Shown here one piece after another: positions 53,483 to 62,925 of a stretch of DNA of 64,000 bases. The stretch spans positions 620,001-684,000 of the forward strand of contig JAACMV010000030.1 of the NCBI GenBank assembly GCA_010909725.1. The letters are read 5' to 3'. Every line of letters begins with the position of its first letter. Position 1 is the stretch's first letter. Position numbers and translations under genes: made by a program. The notes under the pieces were generated by a model that saw only the letters and a program-made list of their open reading frames with translations, searched no databases and was not told the origin of the DNA. The stretch is from Picochlorum sp. 'celeri' (taxonomy: Eukaryota > Chlorophyta > Trebouxiophyceae).

Positions 53483-54295
53483 GACTTTGGAGCTTTCATG
53501 GCTTCATATACACATATGCGCATGAATTATAAAATTGGGTACTCGTCCTTCCTGCGAGAAACGGGGGGCGGCAGTGCAGTGCTCTGTAACAGTGCAAACC
53601 ACAGTGCACATGCAAACAACACTCATCACAGAACACATCAGCAGCTTCAGATGCCGCCAGAATGAAATATTCATTTATAACGGTGCATGGATGCAGCATA
53701 CAGTGGGTACCATGACCATCGCGCCTCCTCTGGTGGACAGAAAAATTTTCTTAATTCGGAATCGTTGAGAATCTGGCGCTGAGTCAGTCGCCCCGGGAGG
53801 GGGTCCTACGCAAACACGCAGCCGGCAGCGATTTTCTGCGGCCACATGTTCATATCTTACTTGATTATTATTATAGAGTATTATGGACACCTCATGCGCC
53901 CCTACTATCAAAGAAACCCCTTTTCGCGCGTGCCTCGATCCGATCGCCCAAGTGAAATCGACATATTCACACCATCACAGCCTTATCTTGATGGTACACT
54001 TCTCTCGATCGTCTGTTTTGAATTGTTGGACTGGGCCATCCCTCCACTCGTACAAGCACACGTGAACAAAACGCTCCCTGCGGTATTCATATTTTCTTGT
54101 TTTCCTTGGTAACGTAGTTTTGGAGTCTCAATAGGCAAAGAAAAGGATAGATAGGCGGGTGCTGTGTCTACTCTTCGCTTGAACCCCCTCGACCGCTACT
54201 GCATCCGCACGGCGTCAGGAGACCTATTTGACTCTCTTGAGTACATCCAAGTAACTATAGAAACATAATTAGGACCATAACTGTGTAGAATAGTG

Positions 54296-54303
54296 TATAT
54301 AAG
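54296..54303 (+). promoter_or_regulatory. TATA-like box of the F-box cyclin gene
   Basis: TATATAAG ends 42 bp before the ATG, which would leave a very short leader. Confidence 0.35.
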
Positions 54304-54345
54304 GAGTTAGTACGTGTATATCGTTGTACTACCAAGTAGCCCTCC

Positions 54346-55995
54346 ATGATGGACTCTCCGGTAGGGTTGAAGGGTACCCAATCAGCAGGCAGTGATAGAG
54401 ATGCCAGAAACAGTGCTAGTAAATCAAGTCTGGCTGGTAGAGGGGATGATGAGCAGGATTTTGATCATGTTCCGACGCCCTCTATGGAGGCAGGCTGCAC
54501 TGCCCAGCGCGGAGCAACTGGGCCGAAACGTCGGAGGAAGAGCTTTGATAGGCGCCTACACGTGTCGGAATTGGTTGAAGGAGGACATTCGATCATGGAA
54601 GGGATCCAGTATGGGGAAGATGGCGCGTCGGTTCCAGGTGCAGTGAATCAGCAGGGCAGGCAAGATGGGTACCATTTAAGGAAACGAAGGAGTGGTCGTG
54701 CTCTGTGCACCAGTGATCTGGATGGTGCTGAAAAAGATGAGACATCTAGTGTGGTGAATGATGGCGTGATGACTCGTGGGATGAAACGGAGGAGCGAGGA
54801 TTGGTTGTCGGCTCTCCCTGAAGAAATCTGGGGGTATATCCTATCGCACCTGGAGTACAATGATATTGGGAAGGCATTGTGCGCCTGTCAAACGTTTAAC
54901 AAGCTCACTACAGAAGTTTGGAGGCATGCTTGTGAAATATCATGGCCGCAGTGGACTGCAGTGGTAGGAGATGTTCCGGATAATATGTTTTCGTATCCAG
55001 AACAGCGATGGAGAAAGTGCTACGAGATGTTGAGTTTGCGCGCTGCTGAGTCGGAAAATGTCTCTCCCTGGGGTGATACCTTTGGTGGGCTACAGAAGCA
55101 GGTTACTCAAAAACACAGGGCTGTGCTCGTGGAGTGGTTGTTGGAGGTTTCCTTGGATTTTAAACTCGAGTCCTCCGTCATCTTTCAGGCTGTTCGCTTT
55201 CTGGATTACTATCTGAGAGAAAAAAGCGTTGAACGTATTTTCAAGTTTCAGGCGTTGGGAATTACAACATTGAGGTTTGCTGTCAAATGCTTGAAGGATC
55301 ATATGCCAAAGGTTTCTGCAGAGCGGTACAAGTGTCTCATGGATCCATCCAGATATGCAGATGTTTGTGCTGGGGCAGCTACTGTGAAGGATATTGTAGA
55401 TATGACCAAGCATATGGAACGAGTGATACCCAAGCATATTCAGATGGCGCCAAACGCAAAGATGTATCTGAGATGCTTGTGGTACACAGTCACAAAGGGG
55501 TCCATTGAGCATTTTACCTGCGAGCACATGCATGTGTACGTTTTGGCTGCGTTTCTCCTTGATCTGAGTCAGATAGATATTGAATGCTCAACGTTTACGC
55601 ATTCATCCCTGGCGGCAGCTGCCTTGTCTCTTGCCTTTGAGATTTATGGCAAAGAGCCTTGGCCCATGTCGCTTCGAGCATTCAGCTCATATTCCCTTGA
55701 CTGCTTGGAAAAGCAGCGCAAGTTGTTGGCAAGAAGACAAGCTGTTTCTATGGCGGTAAACGCTAGACAGAATTGGAAATTTTATTATGCAGCTCATAAT
55801 TATCAACGATTCACTAATGAATGGGAAGTAGCACTGGATATCATGGGATCCAGATCAGATGCCTTTTTGCGTATGGCATGGGGTGAGAACTCCACAGTGC
55901 CATGCATGTGGGAGAAAATGAAGCTGGCTACAGAGGAAGCAGGTTCCTATGCCGGTGATTTAGAGAAGATTGCAATAGACATATTGTATGATTGA
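54346..55995 (+). CDS. F-box plus cyclin-box protein (cyclin F-like)
   Basis: 549 residues, no intron. The N-terminal ~150 residues are basic and Ser-rich. An F-box follows at ~154 (LSALPEEIWGYILSHLEYNDIGKALCACQTFNKLT), then a cyclin N box at ~235-365 (VTQKHRAVLVEWLLEVSLDFKLESSVIFQAVRFLDYYL...ITTLRFAVKCLKDHM) and a C box at ~370-480 (MYLRCLWYTVTKGSIEHFTCEHMHVYVLAAFLLDLS...SLAAAALSLAFEI). This F-box then cyclin order is that of animal cyclin F, which does not activate a CDK but recruits substrates to an SCF ubiquitin ligase. MRAIL of canonical cyclins is altered to HRAVLVEWL. The gene shares its upstream region with RFC3. Confidence 0.87.
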   Translation: MMDSPVGLKGTQSAGSDRDARNSASKSSLAGRGDDEQDFDHVPTPSMEAGCTAQRGATGPKRRRKSFDRRLHVSELVEGGHSIMEGIQYGEDGASVPGAVNQQGRQDGYHLRKRRSGRALCTSDLDGAEKDETSSVVNDGVMTRGMKRRSEDWLSALPEEIWGYILSHLEYNDIGKALCACQTFNKLTTEVWRHACEISWPQWTAVVGDVPDNMFSYPEQRWRKCYEMLSLRAAESENVSPWGDTFGGLQKQVTQKHRAVLVEWLLEVSLDFKLESSVIFQAVRFLDYYLREKSVERIFKFQALGITTLRFAVKCLKDHMPKVSAERYKCLMDPSRYADVCAGAATVKDIVDMTKHMERVIPKHIQMAPNAKMYLRCLWYTVTKGSIEHFTCEHMHVYVLAAFLLDLSQIDIECSTFTHSSLAAAALSLAFEIYGKEPWPMSLRAFSSYSLDCLEKQRKLLARRQAVSMAVNARQNWKFYYAAHNYQRFTNEWEVALDIMGSRSDAFLRMAWGENSTVPCMWEKMKLATEEAGSYAGDLEKIAIDILYD

Positions 55996-56035
55996 TTTGC
56001 ACAGAGGATTGCCATGTTGAATATATTGATGCCGA

Positions 56036-56040
56036 TGTAA
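56036..56040 (+). terminator. TGTAA poly(A) signal of the F-box cyclin gene
   Basis: TGTAA 40 nt after the stop codon, in the 59-bp gap to the convergent EFG1 gene. Confidence 0.45.
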
Positions 56041-56054
56041 ACAGATTATCTCGT

Positions 56055-57086
56055 TTACTTTTTCTTTCGTCTCTTTCTACCGCCCTCTGCTCGTGTTCGC
56101 AAAGGCTGTTTTTCCCCTGGCTTGATTTTCTTCTTTTGCACTTCCTTACTCCTAGGTGGCTTACCACCACCCATTTTGCTACCATTCGCCTTGCCCTTTG
56201 CTGGTCTCTGACGCTGCTGACTATATTCTTTTCTAGGTTTCTTTACCTCCCGTTGTCGATCCACAACAACCTGCACTTTCTTTTTGGAAGGCTGCATCCT
56301 ATCCTCCAAATCCTCACTCTCACTCGATGGTTCCTCACTCAATAGTTCGTCACTATCAGGTGTACCCTGATCTTCCGCGGATACATCATCGTCACTGCCT
56401 GAACTCTGCGCAAAAAAGTCATCATTCATAAGATCATCCTCTCCCGTGCCCTGGATGACTTCGTCATCATCTCTGTGATCTGCCTCCTCGTGCTCCACCA
56501 AACCTTCCTTCCTGACACCTTCATCAGGTTCGTTGACAATAGCGTCATCGCGAAGTTTCTGTTTCACTATTTCCCTCAGTCTCCTTCTCTCAGATTCAAG
56601 ATGAGCCTGAGCTTCAGCAGTGTCAGCATCTCTCAGCAAAGAAACATACTTTTCTCCCTTTGGAAAATGCAGCACATACTCCAAGTCCTCTTGCACTGCA
56701 GCAAGCCTCTTGAGCAGATTTTCCTTCTCCTCTTCGCTAGAAGCATGCTTTATCCCTTTCTTGATCTTCGATAGGCGTCTCTCAATCTTGATTCGCTCGA
56801 AGAATCGAATCTTATGGTACCGAACAGCAAACTTTCTCTCCAGGTATTTCTTCCTATTCTCTTCAGACTCCTCCAGGAGATCGCGCAATCTCTTCTCCAT
56901 CACCTGACGTAGTTTATCATCCAAAGTATCCTGCATACGTGTTGCATAATCCTCATGAACTACACCACATGCATGTTCCACATGTTTTTTCCTTACCTTT
57001 GCAAGTAAACGCTTCACATCGCGAATGCGCTTTGTCATGGATGGAGTTTTCTTTTTCTTCTTCATTTTTTTAGTATCTAAAGCCAT
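56055..57086 (-). CDS. EFG1: EFG1-like rRNA-processing protein
   Basis: 343 residues, no intron. MTKRIRDVKRLLAKV near the start and, after a helical stretch, KFAVRYHKIRFFERIKIERRLSKIKKGI form the EFG1 domain; yeast Efg1 is a nucleolar protein needed for 18S rRNA maturation. LEYVLHFPKGEKYVSLLRD follows, as in EFG1 proteins. The middle is coiled-coil-like, residues ~210-275 are strongly acidic, and the end is a Lys/Arg tail likely to be a nucleolar signal. It is longer than the yeast protein because of the acidic and basic tail. Confidence 0.85.
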   Translation of the reverse strand: MALDTKKMKKKKKTPSMTKRIRDVKRLLAKVRKKHVEHACGVVHEDYATRMQDTLDDKLRQVMEKRLRDLLEESEENRKKYLERKFAVRYHKIRFFERIKIERRLSKIKKGIKHASSEEEKENLLKRLAAVQEDLEYVLHFPKGEKYVSLLRDADTAEAQAHLESERRRLREIVKQKLRDDAIVNEPDEGVRKEGLVEHEEADHRDDDEVIQGTGEDDLMNDDFFAQSSGSDDDVSAEDQGTPDSDELLSEEPSSESEDLEDRMQPSKKKVQVVVDRQREVKKPRKEYSQQRQRPAKGKANGSKMGGGKPPRSKEVQKKKIKPGEKQPLRTRAEGGRKRRKKK

Positions 57087-57201
57087 TGTTCCTCCAAATC
57101 AACGTCCTCTGCAGAATTTGGACTACGCCATGCAATGCCAACACTCTGTGTGTGCGAAATGGGAGTATTTTACGCAATTAATTAAATACCATATATTATT
57201 C

Positions 57202-59353
57202 TTAGAACAGTCTCAATTCAATCATCCCTTCTTTTCGCTTCGGAGCCCACCAGATTGCCAGACGAGCAGCACCTTCAGTCCCAGGGAGCAGGACATCCCC
57301 TCCAAACATACTTTCTAATAGGCAGGGTCGCATGCTCATTGCCGTTTGTGCGATGCCCTTTAACGTACTACGTTCTCCTTGATTTTGTGGCGTATTTGTC
57401 GGATCCAGCGCAAATCTGAAATCTGCTCGTCCTCTCACAGGTCCAAAGATTTGCTGGGAAAGTGACAGGCTGCAGCAGTGCCAGATACCCTTGCCCTCCA
57501 ATGCAAATGCCCTATGCTTGTCTGGTCTCGTTCCCACGTCAATAGCAGATGGTGCTCCCGTGATTGGAAGATTTCCGACAACATGTTGTGAGTTTAACCC
57601 AAAGTCGAGCTTGAGATCGAGAGATGAGTAGTCCAGTAGGGGTTTTGTGAAACTTCCAATCTGAGCTCCAATGCCAATTGATGAGAACACGCGCAACGCT
57701 GTTTTCCTGCATGAAAAAGACACAATACACTCACATACACAGTAGATAATATAAAATACACATAATGATGCGGGCGTACTTTAGATAGGGTTCCCATGCC
57801 TCTGCAAGCTGTGATGACAAGCTTGTCTTGGACACTAGGCTTGTTGTAGAGGCATTCTGATTTCTCCTCAAGGTGGGCAAGAATTGAACATTTTCGCTTT
57901 CAGATAAATCATCACCTCCTAAAATGCCGAATTTATTCGGTAATGGCATCCTCACAAGGCACCCTAGCGATGCTGCAAGCTTCACATGTGGCTGTGAGAG
58001 AAGAAACGAGTATGGGCGGACCCGGCGTGATTTTCTATTCCTGGCCCCTGAAGCAAATTTCTGAAGAGATCCTTCCTGAACCTCATCCGTAATACGCAGA
58101 ACATTTTTTCTAATATCTTCTAACGCAACAAAGGATTCAGAAATCAGATTTGAAATCGATTCAGATGTCACAGGTAAGATCCTTGGTGTGGTCTGATCAC
58201 CAGTCACACTCACGCTTGTCCCAACTGGTTCGTCGAGTCCCTTGACATAACTATATATATCATTTGAAATGTTTGCCTCAGCATGCAGAATATCTGTTGC
58301 TCGGTTTCCTTCAGACCCAGACATCTCCTCATCCTGCACCACCTGCTCCTTCTCTTCAACATCCCCAGTATCATCCTCGGCAGGAGTTGGCGCCACGTCG
58401 CTCAAAGTCGTCACAGAGGTATTATTCTCTAGTGCACCGCTCGTCGATGTCACACTCACCCCACTCTGTCGCTGCTGCTGCTGCTCCTTGCGACTAGACT
58501 TTCCCTTCCACACATACGCTTCACCCTCAACCGCAACAGCCCCTTGCGCATGCAGAGCAGTACGCATCGAATACTCTTGCGCGCCTTCCAAAGAAGGCGC
58601 AGACACCTGATACATCCCCACTCTATACTGCAGCCCATCCTGTCTATTGTGAGTAGAAAAATCAATTGATGCTGCCTGTGGCACCCGTGCATAGTCCCCA
58701 CTACACTCAACAGTATCCATATTCGTCGAATATCTCCCACATATACTATGCCCATGTACCTGTATCCGCACAGACGAATGCGTCGCCCCATGCCGCATCA
58801 TATTCCCCAGTGAAGGCATCCCACTCAAATCTGACACCTCTGCCACATTATCAAACGTCATCCACGGACCAGCCTTGACCTTTGTCCTCGAACACAATGC
58901 ATAGTTCTTCAGGTTTTTCAACGCATCCAATCGACTCGCAGAAGTCAACGTCTCTGCATACATTTGCTGAGCTTTGACCCTACAGTTGAGCACACTCCAC
59001 CAACTGGCTCCACCAATTTTTGCCACAGACCGATCCAAAACCTGCACAATGCCCCTTTTAGTCGTCACAGAAAAATATAAAAAATACAATACACCAATAC
59101 AACCTACCAGACCCCCACTATGCTGATCATACGAAGGTACCACTGGAATTCCAATCGAATGCGCTGCAATCAACTGTTGAGACCGTGATACCCCCGATGA
59201 CGCATTTAATATCATTGATGAAGGTTCACATGGTAGTTTCCATGCTATTCCATCGATATATCTACTCGAGTGTTCCTTTGACTCCCAGAATTGAGAATGC
59301 AAGGCAGACCGACTTCCTCGTCTCGCGTTATTCTTCTCCGGGATAATCGGCAT
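57202..59353 (-). CDS. TGD4: TGD4-like chloroplast outer-envelope lipid-transfer protein
   Basis: Exons 59353..57780 and 57706..57202 (73-nt intron, donor GTACGCC) encode 692 residues. The C-terminal ~165 residues hold SLSLSQQIFGPVRGRADFRFALDP and the end RLAIWWAPKRKEGMIELRLF, which correspond to the QQIVGP and final MVELRFF parts of plant TGD4. Upstream KNLKNYALCSRTKVKAGPWMTFD, ASIDFSTHNRQDGLQYRVGMYQ and PYSFLLSQPHVKLAASLGCLVRMP fit the same protein. In plants TGD4 binds phosphatidic acid and moves ER lipids to the TGD1-2-3 transporter. A large Glu/Thr-rich insertion (~residues 290-400) and a hydrophobic segment near residue 90 (GCIGVLYFLYFSV) are unlike the plant protein. Confidence 0.8.
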
Positions 59354-59362
59354 AATGCTTTT

Positions 59363-59367
59363 TTACA
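59363..59367 (-). terminator. TGTAA poly(A) signal of S-formylglutathione hydrolase
   Basis: TGTAA on minus 25 nt after the stop, inside the 39-bp gap to the TGD4-like start, so the two minus-strand genes nearly abut. Confidence 0.5.
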
Positions 59368-59392
59368 ACAGCATAGTATTCAAAAATCCAAA

Positions 59393-60244
59393 TTATAAGA
59401 GATGTTTGGCATGAAATTCAATATGGTTCTTGATAAAGGAAGCAATGAAGTAGTAGGAGTGATCATAGCCTTGCCTCATTGTTGACTCGAGATGAATATT
59501 TGGTACTGCTTTGGCAGCATTTTCAAATACATGTGGGTGCAGCTGTTCTTCTAAAAACTCATCTGATGTCCCTGTGTCAATCAGTATGTCCAGTGGGCCA
59601 CCAGAGTACGTTCCTACAAGCTCAGAGGCATCATACTGGTTCCAAACACGCTCATCTGATCCTAGGTATCCCTCGAATGCTTTGATGCCCCATGGCACCT
59701 TGCTTGGATTACAAATAGGTGAGAATGCAGAGACGCTTTTATACATGCCAGGGTTTCGGAGGGCTAGCACGAGAGCTCCGTGACCACCCATGCTGTGACC
59801 ACAGATGCTCACCCTGGTGGTATCCAGCTCTGGAAGAGATTGTGCCAGCACAGATGGCAGCTCCTTGACGACATAGTCCTCCATTCTGTATTTTTCCCAA
59901 GGGCTTTTGGTTGCATTCAGATAGAACCCTGCACCTGTCCCAAAATCATAGGAGTCGTTTTCCCCAGGGATGTCCAACCCTCGAGGACTGGTGTCTGGTG
60001 CCACCACAGCAATGCCATGCTCTGCCGCATACTGCTGCACTCCCGACTTGAACATGACGTTATCATCGGTACATGTAAGACCAGACAGATAGATGACGTA
60101 TGGGACGCTGGCATCCTTGCTGCAATTGGGTGGTAGATACACACTCAGAGACATGGAACAGGAAAGCACAGAGCTCTGGTGGGTGTATTTATTCACAAAG
60201 CCCCCAAAGCATTTATTAGATTTCAGCAATGACAATGCAGCCAT
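59393..60244 (-). CDS. FGH: S-formylglutathione hydrolase (esterase D)
   Basis: 283 residues, no intron, the usual length. SICGHSMGGHGALVLAL has the nucleophilic Ser in GHSMGG; the Asp of ILIDTGTSDEFL and the His of GYDHSYYFIASFI complete the alpha/beta-hydrolase triad. YLSGLTCTDDNVMFKSGVQQYAAEHGIAVVAPDTSPRG and SYDFGTGAGFYLNAT are family signatures. The enzyme hydrolyses S-formylglutathione to formate and glutathione, the second step of formaldehyde detoxification in the cytosol. Upstream it faces MCM7 across 276 bp. Confidence 0.96.
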   Translation of the reverse strand: MAALSLLKSNKCFGGFVNKYTHQSSVLSCSMSLSVYLPPNCSKDASVPYVIYLSGLTCTDDNVMFKSGVQQYAAEHGIAVVAPDTSPRGLDIPGENDSYDFGTGAGFYLNATKSPWEKYRMEDYVVKELPSVLAQSLPELDTTRVSICGHSMGGHGALVLALRNPGMYKSVSAFSPICNPSKVPWGIKAFEGYLGSDERVWNQYDASELVGTYSGGPLDILIDTGTSDEFLEEQLHPHVFENAAKAVPNIHLESTMRQGYDHSYYFIASFIKNHIEFHAKHLL

Positions 60245-60520
60245 GATTTTGTAATGAAGGATAAATAAACAGAGAAAAATGAGTCTCTTGAGGGTCTACA
60301 ACGTGCGTGTGACTCTCTCACATGCCTGCAAGCCCGGTTGTCCAAGATTTCGGGAATTCTGACTTTCCAATTGTGAAATTCAAAATTCGAATTTTGTTGA
60401 CATCTGGATGCAGCCTGATTGAGTGTGTATACATGTATTCATTGAAAGAATATCTCAAATAATATATTGTGATACTACCAGGTATCATTTATCCCGAGTC
60501 TGGGTGATCGAGTTGACGCC

Positions 60521-62868
60521 ATGAGTCGAGGGGATTTGTATCGCAGTGAAAAAGGTATGGATGGTGGCCTTGAATGCTATCTACTGTGTATCTGATACCT
60601 ACTTTAAAATTATTACACTGTGGTGCAGTGGCGTTGGAGGATTTCCTTCAGAACTTTTTAGAGACGGGTGAGGATGGACAGGCCAAGACCAAATACGTGG
60701 CTCAATTGGTACGGTGTATGACGTATGACATGGGTTGTGATCTCTCACTGACTCACCTTATGGGATGTTGGGTGCAGCAAGAGATTGCGAATCGGAAGAG
60801 AGAGTCGTTGGTGGTGAGCTTGGATGATTTGGAGGAGTACACCACCGAGCCAGAATTGGTGGCGAATATTGAGATGAACACACATCAGTATTTGAGTTTG
60901 ATTGCCGATGCAGCGGATGATGTGATGCCTGCACCGACAGATTTGGAGCTTTCGGAGGATGTGTTTGATATCATGATGGAACAGAGGATGCGTAATCAGG
61001 AGAGTTTGGAAACGCAGGCTGCTGAGGAAGGTATTGCTCGTCATCCTCACAATACGATTCCTGCGAGTTTGAAGAGGCGGTATGAAGTGTTGATCATTCC
61101 TCGTACGCATATGGAGCGGATGAAGATGAGAGCGATTTCATCTCCTCAGATTGGAGGGTTGGTGACGTTTCGAGGTATTGTCACTCAGGTGACGGATGTC
61201 AGGCCTTTGATGACCGTGGCAACGTATTTGAATGATGAGGATGGTAAAGAATATTTCCAGGAGGTGAATGGAAAATCGTTTAATCCTATTGTGACGATGC
61301 CAGAGGCGACGCCAGGAGCCAATGCAAAGATGGACCTGCAGATGCAGATTCGTGGGTCCAAGTTTGTCAAGTATCAAGAGGCACGCATTCAGGAAAATCC
61401 AGATGAAGTGCCACATGGATCGACACCAAGAACAATGACTGTTCAGCTGAAAGGGCCTCTGGCTCGTGTTATCAAAGCTGGCGATGCTGTGACAATCTCT
61501 GGTATATTCTTGCCTCAGCCTTTGACTGGCAAGCGTGCTGTGCTCAAGTCATCCTTGTTAACTTCAACATATTTACATGCGACACATGTGGTTCAAAGCA
61601 AAATGAGCTATCAGGAGATGGCGCTGAATGATGATCAGCGCGAGGCTATCGAAGCGTTGACCGAGGAAGGGGATATTTACACCAGGCTTGCATCCTCCAT
61701 TGCACCAGAGATTTACGGGCATGAGGATGTCAAGAAGGCTCTGCTGCTTGCCATGGTTGGTGGAACGACAAGGGCTTTACCAGATGGTATGAAACTGAGA
61801 GGTGATATACATGCATGTTTGATGGGAGATCCTGGAGTTGCTAAATCACAGCTGCTTCGATATGTTGCGTATGTCTCCCCAAGGGCTGTGTATACATCAG
61901 GAAAGGGATCATCTGGTGTCGGTTTGACAGCAGCCGTCATCAAGGATCCCACCACGAACGAAATGTGCTTGGAGGGAGGTGCATTGGTCATGGCAGATAA
62001 AGGTATTTGCTGCATTGATGAGTTTGACAAGATGGAAGAGAGTGATCGCACTGCCATCCATGAAGTCATGGAACAGCAAACAGTCTCCATAGCCAAGGCA
62101 GGAATTACTACAACACTGAACACACGAACAACCGTGTTGGCGGCAGCAAATCCTGCATTTGGTCGATACGATATCCGTAGATCACCTGCCGAGAACATCA
62201 ATCTTCCAGCTGCTCTTCTGTCCCGTTTTGATTTGTTATGGCTGATTTTGGACCGTCCGAGCATGGAGGCAGATTTGTCACTCGCACAGCATGTGTTATC
62301 AGTTCACAGGGAAGGACGAGCCCCAGTGCGAGAAACTGCTGTACAGCCTTTGAGTGCTGATATGCTTCGCGCATACATTGCAGCAGCAAAACAGTACAGT
62401 CCATTTGTGCCTTCTGCATTGTCAGAATATGTTGCCTCAGTGTATGCAGAACTCAGAGCAGAAGAGGCTGCTGCAGAGGTCCCACACACCTATACAACCG
62501 CCAGAACACTCCTTTCTATTTTGCGACTGTCGCAAGCACTTGCACGCCTTAGGTTTTCGGATGAAGTAGAACAGAGTGATGTGGATGAGGCCCTCCGACT
62601 CATGAAGATGAGCAAAGCATCTTTATATGATGAAGGCGAGACAGACAGAGCACCAGACCCTGTGTCTCAAATCTTCTCCAGGATTAGAGTACATGCAGAA
62701 AGAACGCGACGATCCGCGTATTCATGGGCTGACCTGATGGACCTCCTCGGCACATCGTTCAAACCAGATCAAATCAAGCAATGTTTACAAGACTATGCAT
62801 CTATCAATGTCTGGCAACTTGAAGGTGGAACAGAAGACAACCCTGGCATCCGTTTAACAGTTTCTTAA
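60521..62868 (+). CDS. MCM7: MCM7 replicative helicase subunit lacking zinc-binding cysteines
   Basis: Exon 1 is 11 codons plus one base (60521..60554); after a 74-nt intron (donor GTATGG) exon 2 (60629..62868) gives 757 residues. SIAPEIYGHEDVKKALLLAMVGG, Walker A GDPGVAKSQLL (~411), GKGSSGVGLTAAV, Walker B CCIDEFDKM, KAGITTTLNTR and the arginine finger SRFDLLWL (~542) are as in MCM7, and the C-terminus TARTLLSILRLSQALARLRF...DEALRLMKMSKASL fixes the subunit. The N-terminal OB region (LVTFRGIVTQVTDVRPLMTVATY) is followed, where other MCM7 proteins have a four-Cys zinc finger, by ~45 residues without any cysteine (~205-248). MCM2-7 unwinds DNA at forks; the loss may affect double-hexamer contacts. 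Confidence 0.95.
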
Positions 62869-62880
62869 TTGACGTCATTG

Positions 62881-62885
62881 TGTAA
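62881..62885 (+). terminator. TGTAA poly(A) signal of MCM7
   Basis: TGTAA 12 nt after the stop codon, in the 57-bp gap to the convergent RING gene. Confidence 0.5.
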
Positions 62886-62925
62886 TAATAGAGAATGAGA
62901 AAAAAAAAAGCTATTCCAAAACGTG

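Larger units (their letters stand above)
53273..54345. promoter_or_regulatory. divergent promoter region of RFC3 and the F-box cyclin
   Basis: About 1.07 kb, the longest gene-free stretch. A TTTGGCGCC at 53474..53482 fits the E2F consensus TTTSSCGC and lies close to the S-phase gene RFC3. TATATAAG at 54296..54303 is a TATA-like box 42 bp before the cyclin ATG. Several short frames here (for example 53399..53665) have no protein-like character. Confidence 0.5.
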
